In this document: one piece after another, positions 15,636 through 25,622 of the stretch
Layout of the letters: every line of letters begins with the position of its first letter
Numbering within the stretch: the first letter of the stretch is position 1
NCBI GenBank assembly: GCA_944989445.1
Contig: CALYLW010000983.1
Span: 62,001-126,000, forward strand
Source: Ampullaceana balthica
Taxonomy: Eukaryota; Mollusca; Gastropoda; Lymnaeidae
DNA: 64,000 nt
Direction: 5' to 3'
Position numbers and translations under genes: made by a program
The notes under the pieces: generated by a model
The model's input: the letters and a program-made list of their open reading frames with translations, nothing else
The model's database searches: none
What the model was told of the DNA's origin: nothing

Positions 15636-16762
15636 CTAGCAAAACGTGTCTATATCAAAGTCAGCGAAGAGGATGGCAAAGATTTTAAACTTCACTGTAT
15701 CATTCACCAACAAGTTCTTTGTGCCAAACACCTTTGATGTGATCGTGTCCTTAAACCAGTGAAAAAGGTTATGAACTCTGTTCACTCTAAATCCCCTTTT
15801 CACTGCCAATTTCAGCAGTATTTTATTGACATCCAGGGAGAATTCGCAGATGTGTATCAAAATAGTATAAGATGGCTCAGTCGGTGGACAGCACGTCAGC
15901 GATTCTACGCACTTAAAAAAAAATTGGGCAATACATGGAACAACCAGCTCCAGATCTATCTGATACTGATTGAATGGCAGATTTTGACAAGACATCTACA
16001 CAAATCTTCAAGGGCACAATGCAGTGCTAAGCCAATTATATTCACATATCAAGTGTTTTTGGGAAAAAGCTGCAACTCTTTGAAAGGAAACTGTTTCAAA
16101 TGCAGCCTACTACCACACATTTACCCTCCCTACAGGAAATCATGACAGGTTTTCCAGAAAAAAGCTTCAATGAGCAAATGCAGAAGTATGTTGCAGATAT
16201 CACATCCATGGCTGACGAATTTCAAAGACGCTTTCAGGACTTTGAACCTATTAAAAAGGAAACAAATGCTGTTTTTTAAAATCTTCATCTTTCTCTGTTG
16301 ACCCTGATAATACTCCAGGTAATCTGCAGATGGAACTCATTGAGCTTTAAACTGATGCTAAATGACGTTGCAGACCACATATTTCTCCCGTTGCTTTTAC
16401 TGTCAGTTGGATAAAGAGAGAACAAAGAGATTCGAACATTTACTAAAAAATTGATCATCTTGTTTAGCTCGACATACTTGTGTGAGCAGATTTTTTTTCA
16501 GTTATGAATTTTAACAAGAACCGTGTGAGGATGAGAATAAGCGACTCTCACCTGTTTGATATCATAAATATCCAAACAAGTGGCAATGAGCCCGACCTCA
16601 CCTATTTACTGCATTCAAGAACTCAGTTTCCCCCTTCACATTAACATTTTGCTATAAAAACTTCTCAACCTGTCATTTTTTATAACATTATTTTAATCCG
16701 GCCCAAGAATATCTTTACTTCAAGGAATATGGCCCAACATGCAAAAAGTTTGGACGCCCCTG
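15636..16762 (+). pseudogene. hAT transposase relic (Charlie/GTF2IRD2-like)
   Basis: Read across frames, the plus strand gives LHCIIHQQVLCAKHL (about 15,680), then a D-Y-IRWLSR...QRFYALK segment (about 15,855-15,925). Further on come a RR-F-DFE-like stretch and finally a C-terminal MNFNKNRVRMRISDSHL segment (about 16,500-16,560). This is the order found in hAT transposases of the Charlie type, which also gave rise to host GTF2IRD2- and ZBED-like proteins. Many stops and shifts are present. The right end, GGACGCCCCTG at 16,762, looks like a hAT terminus; the matching left terminus was not found. Confidence 0.7.
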
Positions 16763-17714
16763 ATATAAGCCAACTGGGCTTAGACGTACCGACACCGCAC
16801 CTCACTAGTCCCTCCACCACATTTGAAAATTGGGGGGGGGGTGGGGCGTACATTTTCTAAAAAAAAATAATAATAAAATAAAAATCAAAATATGAATTTT
16901 CTTTGTTCTTTATTTTTTAGAGGAAAATTATGAATTAAATATATTTGAGTCAATAATTGTGTTTTATTTATATTTATTAAATCATTTATATACAGGTAGT
17001 CTCGGGTTACGATGGTCCCGTCCCGACTTACGCTGTATTCCAAGAAACTTAATTTATCAGAACCGTACCTAAGCAACTGCAGCGATAATTTTTTTGAAGT
17101 TGAAAAATGTCTGGTCTGACCATTATATGCAATATTTTTGAAGATATAATCTGTTATTTTCAAGTATTTTGTCCACATTCTTAAAGCAGTAAAGATAAGC
17201 AAGTGAATCCTTTATTTAATTTTGTTAAAAGAGGTAAAGATAGTAAGAATGTATTCGAATTATTTTTGAGTCTAAATGCCATCTTATAACTTTTCAGGCT
17301 TAAATAATTCGTTATAATGATTGACTTTAAATTTGAAAGTTACAAAAGTAAACCAAATTAAACATAAATTTTGGCCACATTTAAAAGTTAGATGATTTTT
17401 ATTTAATTAATAAATGTACTTAAAGTATGACACACAAGACTTAAACTTTTTTTTAAAAAAGTCCTATTTATTGATAAAAAATTATTATTTTTTTAGTTGA
17501 AGGCTTATTTGAAAAATGTGGGGAACATGTTGCTTCTTTAAATTGTTTTCACATTTTAATTAAACGATTAAAGAGCGACGAATGGGCGCAAACATACGAG
17601 CGCTTACCTCGTTGGTAGCCCATCTATTAAAAATTCGCCTACAATCTTCATCTGCGCTCTTTTGTTGTGTGCTCTTTTACAGGTAACCGTGACGAAATTA
17701 TTATTTAGTAAGTT
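16763..17714. other. AT-rich spacer with a mariner/Tigger-like end
   Basis: No gene was seen. At 16,991 the sequence TACAGGTAGTCTCGGGTTAC followed by GATGGTCCCG resembles the terminal repeat of pogo/Tigger-type mariner elements with a TA target, but no partner end was found. A run of G at about 16,835 stands out. Confidence 0.35.
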
Positions 17715-17884
17715 ACTATAAGCAGTGGCGTCACTAAAGGGCTGCTGAACGCATCGGGTGACACCATCACAGGGAGTGACACAGAAATGTAAAATTATGT
17801 ATGTTCCCTTTATTTGACACTGGAAGACTCGTAGGAGTTATATGGGTTATGGGCCGTGCAATAATGACGTCGCGTGCCTAGGGG

Positions 17885-18457
17885 ATATGGCGGAATAAGG
17901 CTGAACGAGCTAAATCCTGGGGCCCCCGATGATTACGGGCCCCCACATTTAGTATATCTTATAAGAAAGATGGACAAATGTTTGCATGAATTCCTGAAAA
18001 TATCATAAATGAAATAAATTAATTAAAAAAAAACAACTGATTTTATAGGCTAACTAAGAGAAAATATTAAAGATTAGTGTTAATATTTTTAAACTTCACT
18101 TTTTTCATCAGACTCGTGTGGTCTTGAGGTAGAGAGTCGCCCTGTTGTGCAAGTGGTTACGCGATCGATTCCCGGCGTGGGCACATTTTTTTTTAAAAGT
18201 GTATTTTTAAACTCAATATTAGGATACCGGCAAACAGTTGTTTCTTCGTAGTCCAATTTTTCATGAATAATCTTTGGCTGGGAAGGCCGATCCCGTAGTA
18301 CAGACAAAGTATGTTAAAGTAACCGATGTACTATTTAGTTACAAGTTACAGTCTTATATTAGCTGCTAGCAATCATGTTATTTAAAGGGACGCTGGCTGG
18401 ATAGGGCCCCAGTGTGAATTGCAGCCAGTGGCCCCATGCAGTCTTAATCCGCCCCTG
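17885..18457. mobile_element. hAT non-autonomous element nested in the outer one
   Basis: The right end AATCCGCCCCTG and left end ATATGGCGGAATAAGG are inverted relatives; the first left-end bases are mutated. The 8-mer CCTAGGGG occurs on both sides (17,877-17,884 and 18,458-18,465) as a perfect target-site duplication. The 573-bp body has GGGGCCCCC words near each end and no transposase. Confidence 0.75.
18116..18186 (+). mobile_element. tRNA-like SINE head
   Basis: The segment starts with GTGGTCTTGAGGTAGAG, reminiscent of an A box and D arm. It continues to a B-box-like CGATCGATTCC and ends in GGCGTGGGCAC followed by a T run. Size and order match the tRNA-derived head common in invertebrate SINEs. 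The B box is not canonical and no cloverleaf could be folded by eye, so it is not called a tRNA gene. Confidence 0.45.
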
Positions 18458-18989
18458 CCTAGGGGGGAGGGGGTCAGGCATTTGTGACGATATGTGATGA
18501 GGTGGTGGGGATGTTTAAGAACTGTGATGGCACACACAAAAACACGCAACTTTAAATAAAAGTTTCACTTAAGTATGTGATTGTTTACAATTTATTTATT
18601 TACGTTTCAAAAGGCTTCAAATGTGTTACGATATAATAGAGTACAGATTTACTTTACATGCATATTTAAATTGGCAAAAAATAATTTTCAACAAGCTAAT
18701 GTGCAATTAGAAATACAGCTTTTTTTAGGGGGGAGTATTTTAACGCTTTGTGACGTCATATTGGAGGGAGGTCTACGTTTTTGTAACGAAGTAATGATCG
18801 GGGGGATGGGGGGGGGTAAAAAATTGACCAAAATAGCGTGACTTCATTAATGGACATTCCCTTAAGTCATGAGGGGTTGACACCATGAGCTACCGCCCCG
18901 GGTGACACCAATCCTAGTGACGCCTCTGAGCTGAGACTTAATTTTGTTCTATGTATCTACATTTTTAAAATAGCATTTACGCCTTTTAG

Positions 18990-19150
18990 GCAAAAGAGAC
19001 TATTGTAAAAGCTCTACTAAATCCACTTTCAGGTTAAAAGGAACAGGCTAGCCAAATTTAGTGCCATGTGCATTATTTGTTTTCCCCGTGATTGTCAAAA
19101 TAAGAAATGAAATAAACATACAAACATACGAATAAACTAACACTTACAAT
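18990..19150 (+). repeat. Dispersed repeat, copy 2
   Basis: Matches the copy at 8,815-8,970 in word order (GGCAAAAG.GAC, GGTTAAAAGGAAC, GCCAAATTTAGT, TTTTCCCCGTGATTG) and ends in an AAACATAC-rich tail. Confidence 0.4.
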
Positions 19151-19449
19151 GTTATGGTTACATTATATAGAAGTAAGAAAACGTCTGATCTAAAAAAATA
19201 AATCGGGCATGTGAAAGTTATTTAAAGCTGCTTGTTGCAACAAGTAGAAAAAGAGAGGAATTTTTAATGGCAATTTATGTTAATTTTTTTCAAAGACACC
19301 TCGTATATTGACACTAAGTCATGTTTATACAGCGTATTAATCCTTGACCGCTTCCTTCTTTGTCATAAGAGAGACTGTTCGCATATATATTTTATAGAAA
19401 ATGGTGACCTTTATTCTCAGTAAGTCAATTAGAGATAAAGTAAGACTGG

Positions 19450-20240
19450 AACTGATTATAATTTTCTGCTTCGATTAATCAGAAGAAATAATCGATTTAT
19501 TGCTTGATTTCTATTAATTGCTTGATTTCAATTAATTATAACTCATATATAGCTTGCTTATGCTCTGCCCAATTCTCGTCGTAATCTGACCAATGACATT
19601 ATCGATCTACGGCAACTGGGCAAAATGTTAGCCTTGATTTGAAGAGCTACACGTAGAATTGTCTGTAGTCCATTATCTTCCGCAATATCCTTTGGACGCC
19701 CTTAACTGGCAATTCAGTGCGTAATAGATACTTTCAAGTCCACTGAAACTTGGTCACTTACAGGGTTATTTCACTGACACAATAAAATATTAGCTATTAA
19801 TTGTACTTAAAAGCTCTCCTGTCGGTAACTGTTGACAACGTGTTGATACTTTAGCGGATGTCTGTGCTTAACGTGGTACTTCAGTGATGTATTTAAACCC
19901 AAAAAGCAAATAGTTTATGGCGGTGAACGCAGTAAATTCTGTCGCCTTTGTCTCCTTTACCATCCACAGTTATCTTAAAAATACAATGTTTGCTCAACTT
20001 TTCGCTTAAATGCTTAACTTTAACTGTGCTGTTATTTGTCGTCATTTTTGTTTACGTCTGCATTTCTAAATAAAAAATAATAATGATACGCGGGAAAAGT
20101 ATGTAATAAAACACATACATTTTTAATACATTTAAAGAAATACTAGAAATATTTTCTAAAAATTTAATTCATCAAAATAATTTTCATCAATTAATTTTTC
20201 CAACAATTAATCCATTAATTAATCGTTAATTTCGCTGCCA
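19450..20240. mobile_element. Possible hAT-like non-autonomous element
   Basis: Inverted, the right end reads GGCAGCGAAATTAACGATTA, close to the subterminal sequence of the hAT relic at 10,250. The left side has CTTCGATTAATCAG and AATCGATTTATTG words, but no clean terminal repeat can be drawn. Confidence 0.3.
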
Positions 20241-20329
20241 TAAGATAAAGTACATGTTATTTGACATAAATATTTTTCAATATAACTTGTGTGCTTCAAA
20301 ATCAGTTAAAGCCGTATATCCCTAACATA

Positions 20330-21010
20330 GCTACTGACAAAATATGACTTGAATCACTCCGTCTCTTGAAAAAAGCAGGAAAATGAACTGGTGCAGTGGC
20401 TCCTAAAAGGTAGAAGGGATTTTTTGTAACAATGTTGTGTCCTTCTTTAACCTGAATTTTAATGTAAAACTCTCCTAAATCATGAAAAACGTCATTGTTA
20501 AGTCAAATGTTGCGAGGGCTACTTGAGCTTTACAGCAAAAGAGAGCCTCATAAGGCGTACACTTAATCCAATAACGTATAACATCGCCATATACCAATGG
20601 CCTTATACTCTCGATAAAAACGAAGTTTGTAATAAGTTCAGATTGCATAAACCCTAGATTGATTGTGCGACAAAGGAGGTCTTATCTGGATGAGCAGACT
20701 CTTTCTTTTTTCAGGATCACAGCAATACGTATTTGTTTCATTCAAGCATTTAGTCCCGCACTGAGGGAACTCCTCCAGCCATAATATCTGATTTCAGTGA
20801 AGTATGTCTTGTATTCCTACCATTAAACAATAGGTCTCGTTTGTATAATTCTTTATATCTGTGGTGTGAGTGACCAATGGTTCTTTTCATATTTGAAAGT
20901 TAGGGGATGTGCTGATCCGTTTGTGTTCTTCTATTTTCAATTCTTTGTACATTGCCTAGACATTTTCGACGACGTTGGAGGAGGATATTTGTAATACTTA
21001 GAAGATTTTC
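20330..21010 (-). pseudogene. Unidentified degenerate coding remnant
   Basis: On the minus strand a frame starting near 20,955 stays open for about 100 codons with only two stops. It has ordinary, non-repetitive amino-acid composition, including IQDILH, LWLEEFPQCGTKC and CCDPEKRKSLL. A further protein-like stretch (VKEGHNIVTKNPFYLLGA) lies downstream in another frame. I do not recognise the family. A transposase or other mobile-element protein is the default guess because everything around it is mobile. Confidence 0.3.
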
Positions 21011-21139
21011 CCGTTCCAGGGCCTATCTGTTTCTTTTTTTTTAAATATTATTTTTTTTTAATTATTTTTTTTGTTGACATGTCCTTTAAACAAATGCAGA
21101 GGCAGCACATCTGGAAGGATCTTGTATTCTTTCGGATTT

Positions 21140-21300
21140 GTCGTAAATTCCTTCGGCTTTGCTGCCTTATAATAATACTACAACAACTACTACTAATACT
21201 AATAATAATAATAATAATAATGATAATAAAAATAATAATAATAATTGATGATTTATACAGTGCTGTACACCTGTAAGAAACTGGGAAACTAGCGCTTTAT
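21140..21300 (-). mobile_element. LINE or SINE 3' end with (AAT)n tail
   Basis: On the minus strand the sequence reads TATAAAGCGCTAG, ACAGCACTGTATAAATCATC, then runs into (ATT)n. An AGCGCTATATAAAT word followed by an (ATT)n tail also ends the LINE at 41.16 kb, so this is probably a 3' end of that broad type. Confidence 0.5.
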
Positions 21301-21307
21301 ATAAAAA

Positions 21308-21900
21308 CTAGATTGTTCTGGGGCGCCATGGCGCCTAAGGCGCCTAATGCGCCTACTTTGTTTAGGGCGCTTACAGCGCCCACTTTTTTTAAACGCCCAA
21401 TTAACTTGACCTTGTTTGATAAATACGAAGTATTACTTTCTGAAATGTACACAGATTATTTTATAATAGGGTTTGTAGGGCGCCTATAGCACCCACTTTT
21501 TTTTTGTCAAAAGCCCAAGTAACGTATCCTTGTTTAATAAATACGAAATATTAAATTTCCTGAAATGTACAGAAAGTATTTTATAATTAACAATCATCAA
21601 ATCCTATTTTTACATCATTCCCGTTTCCAAAATTAAAATATAAATATAAGCTAAAACAATGAAGTCATGTAATATTTTATTTACCACGCGTCTTTAATTT
21701 ATAATTATTTTGCACACCTAAAGATGCACAGCTTATATTAAATATAGGCTCAAACAATGACGTCATATAATATTTTTTTACAGTGCTAATCACCACACGA
21801 TTTTTTAACTGTTATAGACTGTTGTACATCGTTACTCAGCGTTCCACATCAAATGAATGAATGAGTGAGCCAGTGACTTAGACAATTATTTTATTTATAA
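21308..21900 (-). mobile_element. Helitron fragment, 3' end intact
   Basis: On the minus strand it ends in stacked GGCGCC words, AGAACAAT, CTAG and a host T, the expected Helitron 3' layout of hairpin then CTRR. Upstream, the last 110-120 bp (TACATTTCAG ... CGTATTTATTAAACAAGG ... GGGCGC-GCGCCC) are present twice, so the 3' module is duplicated. The 5' part is cut off where another Helitron begins at 21,901. Confidence 0.65.
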
Positions 21901-22691
21901 CTAGTAGCAAAGCCCGCCCAAAGACGGGAATAAGTGTAGGGTGACCTGTGAAGTTCATGGACGCTATGTTTTGGTAGTTTTTATGCTGAAGCGCTTGCAG
22001 GACATTGTCGTCGCAGGGCAAGGGATGTGGACAACAACAACAACAAAAACAGCAAAAATAACAAAAACCACAACAGCAACAACAACAACAAAAACAACAA
22101 CAAAAGCAACAAAAACAAAAACAACAACAACAGCAAAACAACAACAACAAAACAACAACAAAACAACAACAGCAACAACAACAAAACAAAAACAACAAAA
22201 CAATAAAAACAAAACAACAACAACAGCAGCATCAACAACAACAACAACAAAGCAACAACAACACAACAACAACAATAACAACAACCACAAAACAACAACA
22301 ACAAAACAACAACAAAAAACAACCACAAAACAACAAAAACAAAACAACAACAAAACAAAAACAACAAACAACAACAACAATAACAGCAATAAAAAACAAA
22401 CAACACTTAAAACTCTTGCCACTACCCCCAGGACCATCAAGGAAAAGCATTTAACAGAATTGTCATTAGAAAACCGGCAGGCATCACTTCAAGATGGGAA
22501 CAACATAATGAATTATGACCCCAAAAAAAACTGCACCAAAAAATAACTCGTTTTGAACCTCCGCGTAATATGTAATTTTTTCTCCGCTAGTGATTGGCTG
22601 TAGGAGTCATATGTGTTTGAGGGACCAATCGCTTTAGATGAAGTGACAGAAAGGACTGAAAGGACAGAAAATTTCCTTTTATTATATAGGA
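21901..22691 (-). mobile_element. Complete non-autonomous Helitron
   Basis: The minus strand starts with TCCTATATAATAAAAGG at 22,691, after a host A. It ends with the hairpin CCCGTCTTTGGGCGGG then CTTTGCTACTAG at 21,901, before a host T. Both ends follow the Helitron rule (5' TC, 3' hairpin plus CTRR, insertion between A and T). An identical 5' end occurs at 53,748. Behind the 5' end lie the family words ATTGGTCCCTC and GAGTTATTTTTTGGTGCAG. The middle is a (CAA)n expansion with a conserved core. There is no coding capacity. Confidence 0.8.
22031..22400. repeat. (CAA)n expansion
   Basis: CAA and CAAAA units with occasional CAG fill this stretch, the complement of the (TTG)n block at 9.8-10.2 kb. 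Poly-Thr/Gln/Asn or Val/Cys frames here are artefacts. Confidence 0.95.
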
Positions 22692-23284
22692 TAGCATACA
22701 AATAAGTAGCTATGCATTAAGTAAATATTCATATCCTAACAAAACACGTAAAGTACAGTACGGTGCACATAAGCTGCGTTTATCACTAGAAGAAGATGTT
22801 GTTTAATTAATTTTTGAGGTAACGTTTGAAGAGATATTTCTTTAGTGCAGTCTTGACATCAGTAGTTGAAATACTGCGAATGTGTAATAAAAAAGAATTC
22901 CATTATTTGGCGACACAAAATGAAAAACCAACTTATCGAAACCTGTTATAGTGTATCCTAAAATAAACAACCTACCACGCAGGGGCGATAAGCTGCATTT
23001 TTGTGATGGTTGTCAGCATCTCATTCTCAAATATCATTTGTGATAGGAAAGACATAGGTTTGGCTGCCTTACCCATCCGTTGTTTTTTTATGTTCACTTC
23101 GAGTGAGACGTAGCTAATAATGGTTGAGCTGAAAAAAGAATGCAATATAATTCATCTTTTTTGGAATGATTGATATTAATTTTCAAAGAGACTCATGGCC
23201 GTACACTGGGGGCTTCGTACGTACGAACGAACCCCCTTTTGTGAATGTGTGCCCTTTTAATTTTGGTAAAAAATAGATCCTGAC
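22692..23284. other. No gene; GC palindrome
   Basis: Unassigned sequence. At about 23,207-23,236 lies a palindrome with GGGGG and CCCCC arms around TTCGTACGTACGAA, possibly a transposon terminus left of the hAT relic that follows. Confidence 0.4.
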
Positions 23285-24606
23285 ATTATTTAGAGATTTG
23301 GGGATCCCACTACATAATATGAGGGGCCAGTGTTATGATGGAGCTGCATCTATGTCGGGCGCTGTCTCAGGAGTTCAAGCGCGTATTCTGCGAGAGGCCC
23401 CTTTGGTGGTATACACACACTGCAGCAATCACGCCTTAAACCTAGTGATCACGCATTCGTGCACACTTCCCGATGTGCGTAACATGATTGACAAAGTAAA
23501 AGAAACCTGCATGTTTTTTAACAAAGCCCAAGGGCGAAACCTTGTTGAAAAAACGTAATACAAATAATTCTTTGACAGTGCTAAATGGAAGGTACTTACA
23601 GATGTGTGCAAAGCAAGATGGGCTGAGCGCCACGAAGCATGCAAATACTTCTATTAATCATATGTTTACATTTTTCACACTCTTGAGATAATTTCACTGC
23701 CACGACGAAAACACAACGTCCAATGATTTGATCCAATTGACTACAAATGGTGATTGGGACACGGACAGTAAGTCTCGAGCAACTTCACTTATTCATTCCT
23801 TGTGTAACTTCACATTTATTGTGACGTTTGTTGTAACGTACAAACTATTATTTAGCTGGAAGGAATAACAGTCGAACTTCAGAAAGAAGTGATTGACATA
23901 ATTCAGGCTATGTCACTTATCGAAAACGTAAAACAAGAGTTTAGAGAGATTATAACAAATGTAGATTCTTATTTCCAAAACACTAATGATCATATTATTA
24001 TCACGGCGCACTCTGAAGGAGCCCAGGATTGCTAAACAGCAAATCTACCGGAGCAATGTGTGCATAGAAACGACAATGCAACATTATCTGCGGAACTTAA
24101 TTAATCCATTTCTGGAGCACATCATTGCTGAACTAGATATGCGGTTCTCTGACATAACAAGGACATACTCACAACTGTTAAGTCTTGTGCCAAGTGCTAT
24201 TAGAAATTGTAAGTATGAAGATCTGAAAGGCGATGTGGATTTATATGAGCAATATCTGCCTTTACCATAAGTGCTGGCCAAAGAGTATACCGGTTGGAAA
24301 TTGAGGTTCAGCCAATGGGAAGAGTCAAAGCTACCAACACAATTGCACGGAAGCTATAAAACATTGCAATGAATCGATGTATCCAAATAGTTATTGCTTA
24401 CTGAAAATCGAGTGTCTGATTCCTGTGACTTCCTGCGTGTGTGAGGGAAGTTTCAGTGCACTCCGACGTTTGCACAATTACATGAGATGTTCAATGATGC
24501 AGGAAAGACTTACCGAGCTTGCATTGATGCATCACTACGCTTTCAATATCAACGAAAACAGTGTTTACAGATATTTATTAACAAAAACCCAATTATTTAT
24601 TGCATG
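23285..24606 (+). pseudogene. hAT transposase relic (ZMYM1-like)
   Basis: The first part, open at 23,298-23,558, carries MRGQCYDGAASMSGAVSGVQ and VVYTHCSNHALNLV. These are core words of the hAT RNase-H-like domain shared with host ZMYM1-type proteins, with the D of CYDGA corresponding to a catalytic acidic position. The middle is frameshifted but still shows ARWAERHEA, VELQKEVIDIIQAM and REIITNVDSYF, then a D-E-rich helical part. The C terminus at 24,377-24,606 has CLIPVTSCVCEGSFSALRRL and ELALMHHYAFNI, the hAT dimerisation domain. Terminal repeats were not found. Confidence 0.75.
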
Positions 24607-24769
24607 AAAACCTATTTTTTGGTCACTGTATGCACTTAATTTTTTTTTAAAGGAAAACCAGACAAAAAAGACGAGAAGTTTGATAAACGCCCTCAATAAT
24701 TCATCGGTACATAATTATTGATTAAACATTCTCATCCAAATTTGAAGTCATAGCATCACACATAGTAGG

Positions 24770-25622
24770 TACAGTCAAACATTTCATAACGAGATTAATT
24801 CGTTCCAGAGTCTTGCTCGTTATGTGAAACACTCGTTATAGGACACAATTTTTCCCATAAAAATCAATGTAAAATACGATAATCCGTTCCATGCTGAAAA
24901 AAATATTCATTTTCAAAATATTTTATTAATATTTATTCAAGTAAAATTAATTATGAATAGTTAAAGAGTGAAACAATTAGAATACAATTTAGATTTGAAA
25001 CAAAAAACGTAAACAAAAATATGAATTTATGACAAATAATTATTGCTTTTTAACTAGAAAACTGTTAAAGGCATTTGTTTTCGAAGACGCTTCAAAATTT
25101 TACGGAAACCTGATGTAACCGTTTCGTAGACATTATTGACACTCCATTTGAAGCATCCATCTCCTTAATTGTTCTTGAGAATAGTGCAGATCGCTGATTT
25201 TGGCCGATTTTAGTTGCGCGCTAGATTTGCAACCTTGTTCTCACTTTTCAAAGTTTTTTTCATTTTACGGAATCAGGTATTTATTTTCCTCTCTTATAAT
25301 TGTCTTGTGTTTTTTTTTCGAAGATAATTTATCAGTTTATTAAACTTTGCACATACAAAAATTACAAATAGTGTCTTAATACAACATTTGTTAAATTGAT
25401 CATACACGAAAACAATACGCTAACAGACCGAGTGCTTAACACAGTATAATACATCAGGAAGGAAGGCTCACTAATGAATTTACAGGAAAAAGCGAGTTTC
25501 CCTTACTGAGTCACTCGTTATGCGAATCTTCGCTCGTTAAGGGAGAACATTTTTCCATAAAAATGTTGCTAGTTATGCGAAAATATCGTTATGAGAGATG
25601 CTCGTTATTAGAGGTTTGCCTT
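24770..25622. mobile_element. pogo/Tigger-like non-autonomous element
   Basis: The left end after TA is CAGTCAAACATTTCATAACGAG. The right end inverted is GGCAAACCTCTAATAACGAG. The subterminal zones repeat CTCGTTAT(G/A) several times in both orientations. The CAG start and TA flank fit pogo-type mariner elements. Transposase remnants were not recognised in the middle. Confidence 0.55.

Larger units (their letters stand above)
17723..18928. mobile_element. hAT non-autonomous element (outer)
   Basis: The left end is CAGTGGCGTCACTA followed by a GGGTGACACC word. The right end inverted reads CAGAGGCGTCACTA followed by GGTGTCACCC. These are matching hAT-type inverted repeats about 1.2 kb apart. 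Flanking 8-mers (ACTATAAG and AGCTGAGA) do not match, so the duplication is lost or one end has been replaced. It contains a second hAT-type element and a tRNA-like block. Confidence 0.65.

Noticed and set aside
15211..16762. A single hAT element spanning both CAGGG-like ends
   Set aside because: The left end pairs better with 15,428, where GTTACCC is duplicated, so 15,211-15,428 is a separate MITE and the transposase relic has lost its own left end.
18116..18186. A functional tRNA gene
   Set aside because: The B box is non-canonical and no cloverleaf or anticodon stem could be drawn; called a SINE-like head instead.
17715..18936. Target-site duplication of the outer hAT element
   Set aside because: The flanking 8-mers ACTATAAG and AGCTGAGA do not match, so none is claimed.
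21878..22546. Several overlapping open frames of Thr/Gln/Asn or Cys/Val
   Set aside because: They are translations of the (CAA)n repeat on both strands.
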